From an uncultured Alphaproteobacteria bacterium (lineage in GTDB: Bacteria > Pseudomonadota > Alphaproteobacteria > Rhodobacterales > Rhodobacteraceae), in the NCBI GenBank assembly GCA_929200255.1, contig CAKMYZ010000027.1:1-33310 (forward strand): DNA of 33,310 bases, read 5' to 3'. This document shows positions 23,633 through 31,181 of this stretch, piece after piece. The translations under genes were made by a program, and so were the position numbers. The first letter of the stretch is position 1; the number at the start of each line of letters is the position of its first letter. The notes below the pieces were generated by a model. The model was not told the origin of the DNA. It did not search any database and worked only from the letters and a program-made list of their open reading frames with translations.

Positions 23633-24910
23633 ATGGGATTGAATGATATGGCATTGAAGTACCGGGTAGTCGCAAATGGACAAGCCATACTAGCGGAAGA
23701 TTCAAAGGATAGGCTCTTGGCAATCTTGCAAACAGAGTCCGAAGAGTGGAGTTTCTTTGATGAATTCAGCACAGAAAGCTACCCCAACGTCGGCGCTGCC
23801 CAGTTCATTGAGCATGACACGTTGATCGAGATCATACGAGATGACACTCGTACTCCGAACGAAGAAGATGACACTGACATAGAAAGTGAAAACATCGACT
23901 TCGAAGCAATCATTCTTCCGCTGTCTCATTCACCGGAGGGTTTGGTATTGTTTGATTTGTTCGAAAAGGGTCAAATGAAAGAGTTTCAGTCTGTGCTAAT
24001 GGCATACTTCCACGAGATGAAACCACAATTCATACCCGATAACCTGCGAAATCTGTCGGTCTTGAAGCCCCTAACAGTTGGAAGTGCAATAATTTGGGGT
24101 GCTAGGTCAGCCGAAATTGCCAAGAAACTCACCGTGTCCGGTGCTGCAGCAAGCAAAGAGGTGCAGGTCGCCAAGAGTTACGTCAAAAAGGTCGAAGACG
24201 AACTCAATTCGGCTCGATCAGCAAGCGATGCCACCAATGATGCACTGCTTGATGCAAAAACAAACATTCATGCCGGAAAAACACTGTTCCGGAAGGCTTA
24301 TCTCAAAGCTCGAAGAATTGATCGATCCATCGTCGAAAAGTGGGACTCGGCGTTTGATTCCACACATTCTGCATACTTTGAAAAGCTTAAGTTTGAGGCG
24401 CCAGTGACTCTTTGGGGAGAGCGGGCCGCTGCGCATGTTGAAAATGCGTCGAAAGCGCGAGCTTTGTATTGGTGCATTCTGCTTTTGCTAGCAGTTACAT
24501 CAGTTTCATTCTTAGTAGGTTCCGGTGAATGGTTTGCAAACCTATTTACGATGGAGACCTGTTCGAATGTTGACGGCGATGTCTTATGTGAGAAGCAGTT
24601 TTCGGCAAGAGGTCCATTGGCGGTAGGCACTGCGTTCTTGATTACGACTTTGGCTCTTTGGGTTCTACGACTACAGAACAAAGTCTATCTGAGTGAAAGA
24701 CATCTTGCGCTAGACGCTTCTGAACGAAAGGCATTCGTCGAGACTTATCTTGCAATGAACGCTGACCAGAGCATTCCTGAAGAACACAGGGCTATAATGA
24801 TGCATTCGGTATTTCGGCCAACACAGGACGGGATTGTTAAGGACGATGACGGAGCGCCAGATTTGGCGGCAATGGCTATTGTGGCGAAGGCGCTTAATCG
24901 CAATGGCTAG
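23633..24910 (+). CDS. Coiled-coil protein with two C-terminal TM segments (DUF6161-like)
   Basis: 425 residues. A small beta-rich N-terminus (about 8-50) is followed by an acidic region, then a long helical, coiled-coil-like part (about 165-265). Two transmembrane helices follow at about 277-299 and 327-348, separated by a short loop holding two cysteines. The C-terminal tail (SERHLALDASERKAFVETYLAMN) recalls the conserved end of DUF6161 membrane proteins, a match I make from memory. It should sit in the inner membrane with the coiled coil in the cytoplasm. It stands alone between the origin and the packaging genes, with non-coding DNA on both sides, as cargo or superinfection-exclusion genes do. 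Starts at 23633 or 23648 are both possible; neither has a clear ribosome site. Confidence 0.65.
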   Translation: MGLNDMALKYRVVANGQAILAEDSKDRLLAILQTESEEWSFFDEFSTESYPNVGAAQFIEHDTLIEIIRDDTRTPNEEDDTDIESENIDFEAIILPLSHSPEGLVLFDLFEKGQMKEFQSVLMAYFHEMKPQFIPDNLRNLSVLKPLTVGSAIIWGARSAEIAKKLTVSGAAASKEVQVAKSYVKKVEDELNSARSASDATNDALLDAKTNIHAGKTLFRKAYLKARRIDRSIVEKWDSAFDSTHSAYFEKLKFEAPVTLWGERAAAHVENASKARALYWCILLLLAVTSVSFLVGSGEWFANLFTMETCSNVDGDVLCEKQFSARGPLAVGTAFLITTLALWVLRLQNKVYLSERHLALDASERKAFVETYLAMNADQSIPEEHRAIMMHSVFRPTQDGIVKDDDGAPDLAAMAIVAKALNRNG

Positions 24911-25249
24911 CGCATGTCACGGACACGAAGAAAGCGTTTTCACCGGATTCGATGGTGCACTTAAACATCGGTCATTCAAGAGGCACGCTGGATGAGTCGT
25001 TCGAGGTTTGAAGTTGAGGTGGCTCTAAGTTGATCCACCTCAAAAACCTGCAGCAATACCTTAAACTGCCGACACATCACCGAAGACAGTTGATAAACAT
25101 TTGATCGTGACGAGATGCGCGTCGCACGTGCGTTGAATAGGTCCGCCTCTTGGCCTGTTCGATGCGTCGCACCAAGGCTCCTGAGGTATCCTTAACCTCT
25201 GTGAGCCTTGGTGCTTTCAACTAATCAGCGCATCCATTGGAGCGACGAC
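24911..25249. other. Intergenic region with two long hairpins before packaging genes
   Basis: No gene. It holds TTGAGGTGG/CCACCTCAA (25014-25022 and 25035-25043, 12-nt loop) and a larger nested hairpin at 25169-25214. The second has a 12-bp perfect outer stem GCACCAAGGCTC/GAGCCTTGGTGC and an inner GAGGT/ACCTC stem. The larger hairpin ends 35 nt upstream of the start at 25250, so it may be a regulatory leader; its position at the head of the packaging genes also makes it a place to look for a cos/pac-type site. Confidence 0.5.
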
Positions 25250-25522
25250 ATGCGCGATTACACAGCGACACCAACGAACCCGACAACCCTTGCCTGCCAT
25301 ATGCTGACGAAGGAAGCCTCGACGCCCATTCCTAACACTTCCTTGGCCGCCGACCTCGCCAACATCTTCGATCCGATGAAGCCAGCGATACAGGAATTCA
25401 GCGATTACAGCCTGTCGCGGACAGCAACCCATGTCAAAGTCTCAGTTGCATCTAAACCCGTCGCAGAAATCCCATTGGCATGGGTGCCTCACATCATCGC
25501 CGACCTGACCACGGACGCATGA
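25250..25522 (+). CDS. Small phage-like hypothetical protein, 90 aa
   Basis: I chose ATG 25250 because GGAG lies 7 nt upstream; the GTG at 25208 falls in the stem of the upstream hairpin. The protein begins MRDYTATPTNPTTLACHML, has no membrane segment and no recognised domain, and ends with a helix (IPLAWVPHIIADL). It overlaps the next gene by 4 nt (ATGA), so it is the first member of the packaging-region operon. Confidence 0.6.
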   Translation: MRDYTATPTNPTTLACHMLTKEASTPIPNTSLAADLANIFDPMKPAIQEFSDYSLSRTATHVKVSVASKPVAEIPLAWVPHIIADLTTDA

Positions 25523-26028
25523 CAACAACTCCTTTCGATGATCATGCCCGCTACAACGCACGCGGGTGTGGGGAATTGTTCGCTACTGTAATCCAGCAGG
25601 CATTCCATGATGCGTTCGCCCCGGCATCCAGCTATACCCAGAAGGAACTGGTCCGCTCGGAGGCTATCAGCTTTCTTACCTCCGGCGCTGGAGAATGGGC
25701 GGCGCACCGTCGTTTCCTATGTGACTTGATCGGCATCGACAGCGATGTACTGCGTCGATACGTGCATGAAATTCTGATGGGCGAACGCGATCCAACCCTT
25801 GCGATACCGGGCGTTGAGCGTGCGTGCGTCGAGCAATTCAAACAAGCGCAGGTTGACGCGGCACGCGTGGTCTATCAACGGCAATTCCAGCGCCCAAAAT
25901 CAGCCAAGCCAAATCCCATCAAAGCGAAAGCCACTGGTGCGATGCCGCCTCCCGTAACACCGATGCCCGAACCCGCACGATCTGCCGTCATGGACGATTG
26001 GTTCGCAAACCTAACGGCGGACGCATAG
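25519..26028 (+). CDS. Phage-like hypothetical protein, 169 aa
   Basis: Begins at ATG 25519, overlapping the stop of the 90-aa gene (ATGA). The N-terminal ~110 residues are helical, with a pattern (AISFLTSGAGEWAAHRRFLCDLIGIDSDVLRRYV) seen in small proteins of Rhodobacterales prophages and plasmids; I do not know their function. The rest is a proline/lysine-rich linker and a short terminal helix (SAVMDDWFANLTAD), a shape suited to binding a partner. A bidirectional terminator follows at 26128-26172. Because it lies with TerS and TerL, a role in packaging or capsid redirection is possible but unproven. Confidence 0.7.
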   Translation: MTTTPFDDHARYNARGCGELFATVIQQAFHDAFAPASSYTQKELVRSEAISFLTSGAGEWAAHRRFLCDLIGIDSDVLRRYVHEILMGERDPTLAIPGVERACVEQFKQAQVDAARVVYQRQFQRPKSAKPNPIKAKATGAMPPPVTPMPEPARSAVMDDWFANLTADA

Positions 26029-26127
26029 CAACACCTTCTTTAACTCCTGTTCCACCTTCTTCTTCGGTCGACACCCTCACCCTTTGGGACCGAAAACAAC
26101 GATGTAGGTCGTACCTGACACTCTGTT

Positions 26128-26172
26128 GCAAAAACTGAGCGAGGGGTCACGAAAGCGGCCTCTCGTTTTTGC
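26128..26172. terminator. Bidirectional terminator before the coiled-coil gene
   Basis: CGAGGGG (26140-26146) pairs with CCTCTCG (26159-26165) with one G-U pair, then TTTTT; the flanking GCAAAAAC (26128-26135) and GTTTTTGC (26165-26172) extend the stem. It would end the 25250-26028 transcript and lies 16 nt before the start at 26188, so the downstream genes need read-through or a promoter inside it. Confidence 0.65.
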
Positions 26173-26187
26173 ATATGGAGTATCACA

Positions 26188-26838
26188 ATGGCCGATGAGA
26201 CGACCGCCGCCCTGCAAGCCTTGATTGCACAGGTCACTGCGTTGACTGAAAAAGTTGAAGCGCAAGACAAGAAATATGACGACGTTTATAAGATGAATGG
26301 TGAACTGCTGACGAAGCTGAAAGGCCCGAAGTCCGACGCACCACCCTCAACCCAAAAGACAGATGATCTGCTTGCCTCTCTCGCGTCCATGACAGCGTTG
26401 GCCGAGAAACAATTGGCGGGCAACAGCGATGATGTTGACGGATATCGCAAGGGCGACGCTATCCGCTTGAGCAGAACAGACGCTCTTGATCCGCGTAAAT
26501 ACGCAGCAGCGCAGGCGAAAGCCACCGAGCTAAACGTTTCCTTGGAGCTGATTGATGATCGCCCGTCTGCTCAACAAGAGCGCCCAGCCAGCTATCAATC
26601 GCGGGAGGTTGATACGTCCATCGTCGATCACATCGACGATACAGCTCAAAAGCTGCGGTACGTCCGTGCCGATGTCGCCAATGGCGGCGCGGGCATCATT
26701 CAGAACGGTCTTGCTGCTGAACGCGATGGCTATCGGATGGTGACGTTCAAAGACGAAAGCGATTTGCCCGACCACATGCAAACCAAGTTATCGTTGATGG
26801 CGTCGGCGGCACAGGCTGGTTCCAATGACGGCGAATAA
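26188..26838 (+). CDS. Coiled-coil phage-like protein, 216 aa
   Basis: ATG 26188 follows GGAG at 8 nt. Residues 1-35 are a heptad-like helix (ALQALIAQVTALTEKVEAQDKKYDDVYKMNGELLTKL), residues 40-75 a polar linker with a second helix, and a compact central segment follows (RLSRTDALDPRKYAAAQAKATELNVSLELID). The last part is polar. It has no membrane segment or enzyme motif. Shape and place upstream of the terminase recall scaffold or size-control proteins of phages and satellites, which is speculation; I do not recognise the family. The stop overlaps the next start by 14 nt. Confidence 0.65.
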   Translation: MADETTAALQALIAQVTALTEKVEAQDKKYDDVYKMNGELLTKLKGPKSDAPPSTQKTDDLLASLASMTALAEKQLAGNSDDVDGYRKGDAIRLSRTDALDPRKYAAAQAKATELNVSLELIDDRPSAQQERPASYQSREVDTSIVDHIDDTAQKLRYVRADVANGGAGIIQNGLAAERDGYRMVTFKDESDLPDHMQTKLSLMASAAQAGSNDGE

Positions 26839-27232
26839 CTTAACACCAAAACAGCAAGTCGCGCTACATATCGGTGTTTGGCATTGTTGCCTGTACCCGG
26901 CAAACGACTTTCGCGTTCTGGACGATGGTGCCATTCACCGTGTGGGTCGGCAACCGCGCGACCTGATTGTCGATCATCGCTCCGATGCGCAGGCGTTACT
27001 GTACGCCCGCGTGATCCATGACTTGGCGTTCCTTAACGTCGATCCGGTTGACTGCGAGAATGACCTTCTTGGGCAGGGGACCAGAAAAGATATTGCACGC
27101 GACGCTGTTCGTTTTGTTGTGGGTAAGGGTCAAAGGAAACACTTTCGATGGGTTTTTGATTTAGTAGCACCGTTGTACGGCGTCGCGACGGATGACCCAA
27201 CCACAGTTCTGGGTGGTCGCGATGGGAAATAA
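26825..27232 (+). CDS. Hypothetical protein upstream of TerS, 135 aa
   Basis: Overlaps the coiled-coil gene by 14 nt and the TerS gene by 11 nt, so it is part of the same operon. The protein is compact, with no membrane segment. It has a 'VLDDGAIHRVGRQPRDLIVDHRSDAQALLYARVIHDLAFL' core and a C-terminal part (RWVFDLVAPLYGV). I do not recognise the family; similar short genes are often found directly before small terminase genes. Confidence 0.65.
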   Translation: MTANNLTPKQQVALHIGVWHCCLYPANDFRVLDDGAIHRVGRQPRDLIVDHRSDAQALLYARVIHDLAFLNVDPVDCENDLLGQGTRKDIARDAVRFVVGKGQRKHFRWVFDLVAPLYGVATDDPTTVLGGRDGK

Positions 27233-27794
27233 GAATAGCGGCGCGACCCACACCATCAACATGCGTGCGGACAAAGACGAGATCATCAAAGACCTCGTCC
27301 TTGGGAACAAGACACAGCTTGAAGTGGCCGCGATGTGTGGCATCCACGGGAGCCAAGTGTCGCGGTTCATCAAGAAGTACATAACCGAAGAAATGCGGCG
27401 CGAGATCATGGCAGAGGCACGCATGACGCGGGTAGAAAAAGCCACGGGCGTGCTGAATGAAGAGCGCTTGGACGTGTCCCGTTCCTATGAAAGTCTAGCC
27501 CGGCGTGTTGACGCCATCATCACGCAAGCGGAACAGAATGACGACCCAGCGTTTGCCCTTGCGGGGCTAAATTCGCTCAGACTTGTCCTCCGCGACGTGG
27601 CGCAGCTTCAAGGAAAATTGGCACAGAATCTTACCGTCAATGTCTCATTGGCTGAGAGCAAAGAGTGGCGCGTGATGCGTGAAATTCTGAAAGAGGTTGT
27701 CGATCAGGTTCCCGAAGCGCGTTTGCCGCTCCTGAAAGCAATGAATTTTCATGCACTGAGTGTGACCAAAGAAGCAGAAGGCGTTGGTCTCTGA
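27222..27794 (+). CDS. terS: Small terminase subunit-like protein (TerS)
   Basis: 190 residues from ATG 27222 (an in-frame ATG at 27192 is inside the preceding gene). An N-terminal helix-turn-helix (IIKDLVLGNKTQLEVAAMCGIHGSQVSRFIKKYI) is followed by long helices (about 60-150), the typical TerS plan: DNA binding at the packaging site and oligomerisation. Assignment rests on this architecture and on the next gene being the terminase ATPase, to which it is joined by a TGATG overlap. In phage satellites TerS redirects packaging toward satellite DNA. Confidence 0.7.
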   Translation: MGNKNSGATHTINMRADKDEIIKDLVLGNKTQLEVAAMCGIHGSQVSRFIKKYITEEMRREIMAEARMTRVEKATGVLNEERLDVSRSYESLARRVDAIITQAEQNDDPAFALAGLNSLRLVLRDVAQLQGKLAQNLTVNVSLAESKEWRVMREILKEVVDQVPEARLPLLKAMNFHALSVTKEAEGVGL

Positions 27795-28582
27795 TGCCGT
27801 TGGATGGGTTCACAGATTGGCTGCGCGCGGTTGAGCGCGACCTCAATCCGGCAGCGAAGATGGCGCACTTCTTGTCGCAAGAGTTTCCGAACGCGTGGCC
27901 TGATCCTTGGCAAATTGAAGCCATCACGTCCGACGCACAGACAGTCGCCACCTTGATCTGTCGGCAGGCAGGAAAATCTAGCGTTCTCGCAACGCGCGGT
28001 GTCATCGAACTCGAACGAGGTGGCACCGTCATCTGCTTGGCTCCCGCTTCCAGACAAACGATGGAAATCACTCGCAAGGTAGCGCAATACCTCAAATGCA
28101 CCGATCTTGTGGTCGAGCGGGCAACGCAAACGGAAATCGAAACGAACAACGGTGGAAGGTTCATCGCAGTACCCGCGTCAGGCGCAACGATCCGTGGTTA
28201 TACAGCCGATCTGCTACTTGTCGATGAGATGGCCTATCTGCCCGGCCACAACGCGGGCGAAGACGTCGTGGTCGCGCTGTTGCCGATGCTTAAAGACGAC
28301 GGCCAGACATTCTATGCGTCCACCCCGGCTGGCAAAAACAACATGTTCGCCCAGCTATTCCTCGACGCTAAGCCCGATGACGGCATTCACCGCATCAAGG
28401 TTCCCGGCACATCAATCCCCCGTTTACACGCCCGTGTTGAACGGCTGCGTAAACAGTTGTCCGCTACCCGCTTTAAGCAAGAAGTAGAATGCCAATTCCT
28501 GACAGACGGTCAGGCGTATTTTGACTTGTCTGTCATTGAAGCCGCCACAAGCACGAAAGGTGCGATATGTCCGAAGCTATAA
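27794..28582 (+). CDS. terL: Large terminase, ATPase part (TerL-N)
   Basis: 262 residues carrying the packaging motor: an adenine-binding-type segment (DPWQIEAI near 37-44), Walker A CRQAGKSS at 56-63, Walker B LLLVDEM with D144-E145, and the coupling motif ASTPAG at 175-180. It ends after YFDLSVIEAATS, the usual linker to the nuclease domain. The nuclease is missing from this ORF and lies in the next one, in the -1 frame, so together they equal one normal ~500-residue TerL. The start forms a TGATG overlap with terS. Either this is a natural two-subunit form, a programmed -1 frameshift, or a recent frameshift mutation. Confidence 0.85.
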   Translation: MPLDGFTDWLRAVERDLNPAAKMAHFLSQEFPNAWPDPWQIEAITSDAQTVATLICRQAGKSSVLATRGVIELERGGTVICLAPASRQTMEITRKVAQYLKCTDLVVERATQTEIETNNGGRFIAVPASGATIRGYTADLLLVDEMAYLPGHNAGEDVVVALLPMLKDDGQTFYASTPAGKNNMFAQLFLDAKPDDGIHRIKVPGTSIPRLHARVERLRKQLSATRFKQEVECQFLTDGQAYFDLSVIEAATSTKGAICPKL

Positions 28583-29283
28583 GCCTCATCGAACGCAACG
28601 ATGGTACGATCACGAATGATACGGGCGGCGATCCCGCTGTCTCACGGGTGCTCGGATACCGCCGCTACTGGATGGGCTGCGACCTCGGCCAGAGCCACGA
28701 TTTTTCATCGACGGTCGTCATTGAAGACGAACAGTTGCCCACCACGCAGGATGGTGTCTGCGTCCTTGGTCCGCGCACATTGACCGTGGTCTTTGCGGAC
28801 AAATTTCGCGGTGCCAGCTATGTTTCGGTTGCGGATTATTTGGTGCGCCTGCGCAACGCTGTTCCGTTTGCTGGAAAGTCAAAGCTGGTCATAGACGGAA
28901 CGGGGCTTGGACGTGTGATGTCCGACCTGCTGAACGACCAAGGCGTTGACCACTACGCTGTCCAGTTCACGGCGGGAAGTGATTGGCGGCGGTCTGGTCG
29001 CTACATCAACGCATCGAAAACCTTGATGGTGGAGAACACAGCAGTCTTGTTCTCTACGGGCGAGCTTACATTTGCGCATGATCTTGCAATGCGCGATGAG
29101 CTTGAGGCTGAACTTGCGTCTTTCACGGTGCAGACAACAGCTGCTGGCAACTCCGTGATTGGGCAATCGCGCACAGCATCAGGGCACGGCGACGCTGCAA
29201 TTTCGTTGATCATTGGCTGCTTCGCTGCTCAGTACCTCAAGCCACAAACCATTGGGCAGGCTCAGTTACGCGGGTGGTATTGA
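28567..29283 (+). CDS. Large terminase, nuclease part (TerL-C)
   Basis: 238 residues with an RNase H-like fold: GCDLGQSHD (D39), LVIDGTGLG (D110) and GHGDAAISL (D209) are the three metal-binding acids of terminase nucleases. It starts at ATG 28567, inside the 3' end of the ATPase ORF (16-nt overlap, -1 frame). Stops at 28522 and 28534 close this frame upstream, so a fused product needs a shift within 28537-28582. All catalytic residues are intact, which argues against a decayed pseudogene. Confidence 0.85.
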   Translation: MSEAISLIERNDGTITNDTGGDPAVSRVLGYRRYWMGCDLGQSHDFSSTVVIEDEQLPTTQDGVCVLGPRTLTVVFADKFRGASYVSVADYLVRLRNAVPFAGKSKLVIDGTGLGRVMSDLLNDQGVDHYAVQFTAGSDWRRSGRYINASKTLMVENTAVLFSTGELTFAHDLAMRDELEAELASFTVQTTAAGNSVIGQSRTASGHGDAAISLIIGCFAAQYLKPQTIGQAQLRGWY

Positions 29284-29289
29284 TGTCGC

Positions 29290-29823
29290 TCAACTAGACG
29301 GTTTTGTGCGTGTCGCCATTAGCGGTTCAACCTTAACCGTTTTGTAGCGTGTCCGAAATACACGCAGGACCATTTCAAGAGTCGCTATGAAAGTGCTGGT
29401 ATGAAAACTCATGCCGCGCTTCTTACGTTCATGAAGATAGCGCCAATCAATGAACGCGTCAGCGTGTTGACGCAGTACATCTTTAATCCCGAATTCTATG
29501 TAGAGCCCATTCGGGTGGTAAGGCACTACCGTCTGCTGGAATTCCTTCTCTAGCCTGTCCTGACTTTCGAGCTTGAGCTCGTCGTACAGCTTGAGCAAGT
29601 TGTGTGTTCTTTTGAAGTCGTCCTTGTCATGGTCAAAGACGTACCAAGCCTTCAACGCCAACTCCATGGCGAACGCCAACAACATTTGTTCAACGCCTGA
29701 ATGATGCCGCTCGCCGGGGGCGCGGTTTTCCCAAATCACGTCGCGGTCAAAGGTTTGGGCTTGGCGCAAAATGGAACTAGCGTACTCACCTAGTTCAACG
29801 CCCGTTGTCAGTCGTTTGCTCAT
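29290..29823 (-). CDS. HEPN-like protein, opposite strand to the packaging genes
   Basis: A 177-residue all-helical protein. The helix LLAFAMELALKAWYVFDHD followed by KRTHNLLKLYDEL is the layout of the HEPN/AbiV group (a helix with 'ELALKA', then 'HNL..L...'). RNase HEPN proteins carry an R-x4-6-H motif; no unequivocal one is visible here, so catalysis is uncertain. HEPN proteins are common in toxin-antitoxin and abortive-infection systems. The gene is the only one of the element on the minus strand besides the tRNA, ends 6 nt from the terL-C stop (convergent), and its start region faces the cassette at 29945, with about 120 nt between them for two promoters. Confidence 0.6.
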   Translation of the reverse strand: MSKRLTTGVELGEYASSILRQAQTFDRDVIWENRAPGERHHSGVEQMLLAFAMELALKAWYVFDHDKDDFKRTHNLLKLYDELKLESQDRLEKEFQQTVVPYHPNGLYIEFGIKDVLRQHADAFIDWRYLHERKKRGMSFHTSTFIATLEMVLRVFRTRYKTVKVEPLMATRTKPSS

Positions 29824-29944
29824 CACGCTACACGCCTCTGCACCCCTGAGTTGAAATACCTATTCAGGCACCTTGTTACAACGTCACGCATAAAGTACCA
29901 AAACAACACGCACTTTCTCGAAATTTATTTGGTTTGGTATAGCT

Positions 29945-31180
29945 GTGGACAAAAAAACCCAAGGAGCATGGCTCCTACATCACGATCAGAAGTTGATTCA
30001 AACGAACAGCGTTTCTTTTGAAGGCATTGCAACAGCTGGACGTTCAGCTCGTCTTCTTTCGGTTATTTCCAAGGAATCCCAAGGCACGGTGCCGATGAAA
30101 AGGATCGTGGTACTCGCTCACAGCCTTGGTATCAGAAAGCTCGAATTACCTGGTCTTCTCAGCGAGTTGACCTCTCAAGGCTTGATACAACACACACAAA
30201 CCGATGTAGCAGTTTTGGGTGTGACGCAAGCGAGTCTACTTGAACATGCAGCCAATATTTTTGCTTCTCAGAATCCAACAGGGTTAGAGCACGCCGCTGT
30301 CGAGCTTGCGGAGATTGGTAGTCATACTCCGGTACGACGAGAAGATTGTGAGGAAGAACTTTCCGACAAGTATCAATTGTCAGCAGTGCAGCGAAACGAC
30401 CTATTTCAACAATCCGAACAGATTGGCTTTTCTGATTACGAAGGTGACGGCACAGATCGACTATATTTCAACGGAGCTCTCTTTAAGCGTGACCAAGCGT
30501 CAAAAGCCATGCATCTGCTGGGAAGTTTGTCTGAGAGTGAACGCGAAAGGATCATACAAGCGGATGCATTGTTGGAGAAATGCGGCTGTATGCAATCTGG
30601 CGCATTGAAGCGGGTGCTAGGAGATGAGCTCTGGCGGAAACTTCATCAGATCGCATATTTCGAAGTTAGTGTTGTATCGAATGAAGCTGGACAAACAGAA
30701 TTTGTCACTAAGCCAGAAGCAATTTCTAAATTCATTCCTAATGGCTTAGCAGATATGTTGGACGATGCAAAAGCGTTGGCGGCAAGCTTGACATATGGCA
30801 TTGTGAAAAGCCACTCGGCGAGAGGCAGAATTCAGGATCCATTGACCCTTATGAATGCGCTAATTAATCGAGGTTACGTTGAAGGTTGGGCAAATGCGTT
30901 GAGGCAGGATTATAAGGTTCTTGAGCGACGCGGAGTTGTCACGGTGACAACGTCAGATGCAGGACATCGCCTGACGCTAGAAAAGCCTGAAGTTGGAAAG
31001 ATGGCAAGAGAGTTGATCCTAAGAGGAGATGCATCTGCGGCAGCCGCAGAGGTGATCGTCGGCGCTAGCGCGGCGTCCTATTCAGGGCCAGAGTCAGCTA
31101 GATTGGCGGAAAGGAAGAAACCAGTGACGACAGCATCTTCGGACATATCCAATTCTCTCAACATCTTAAGGAAGAAATGA
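29945..31180 (+). CDS. Winged-helix-like protein of a two-gene defence-type cassette
   Basis: 411 residues with no named family that I can recognise. Two stretches look like winged helices: about residues 45-95 (KRIVVLAHSLGIRKLELPGLLSELTSQGLIQH) and about 305-350 (NALRQDYKVLERRGVVTVTT). Between them is a helical middle. The start is GTG 29945 without a ribosome site; TATAGC-like bases sit directly upstream, so the mRNA may be leaderless. It is followed after 1 nt by the nuclease-like gene. Local base composition is clearly more AT-rich than that of the terminase genes, suggesting separate acquisition. I suggest a DNA- or nucleic-acid-sensing partner for the nuclease. Confidence 0.65.
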   Translation: MDKKTQGAWLLHHDQKLIQTNSVSFEGIATAGRSARLLSVISKESQGTVPMKRIVVLAHSLGIRKLELPGLLSELTSQGLIQHTQTDVAVLGVTQASLLEHAANIFASQNPTGLEHAAVELAEIGSHTPVRREDCEEELSDKYQLSAVQRNDLFQQSEQIGFSDYEGDGTDRLYFNGALFKRDQASKAMHLLGSLSESERERIIQADALLEKCGCMQSGALKRVLGDELWRKLHQIAYFEVSVVSNEAGQTEFVTKPEAISKFIPNGLADMLDDAKALAASLTYGIVKSHSARGRIQDPLTLMNALINRGYVEGWANALRQDYKVLERRGVVTVTTSDAGHRLTLEKPEVGKMARELILRGDASAAAAEVIVGASAASYSGPESARLAERKKPVTTASSDISNSLNILRKK

Positions 31181-31181
31181 G

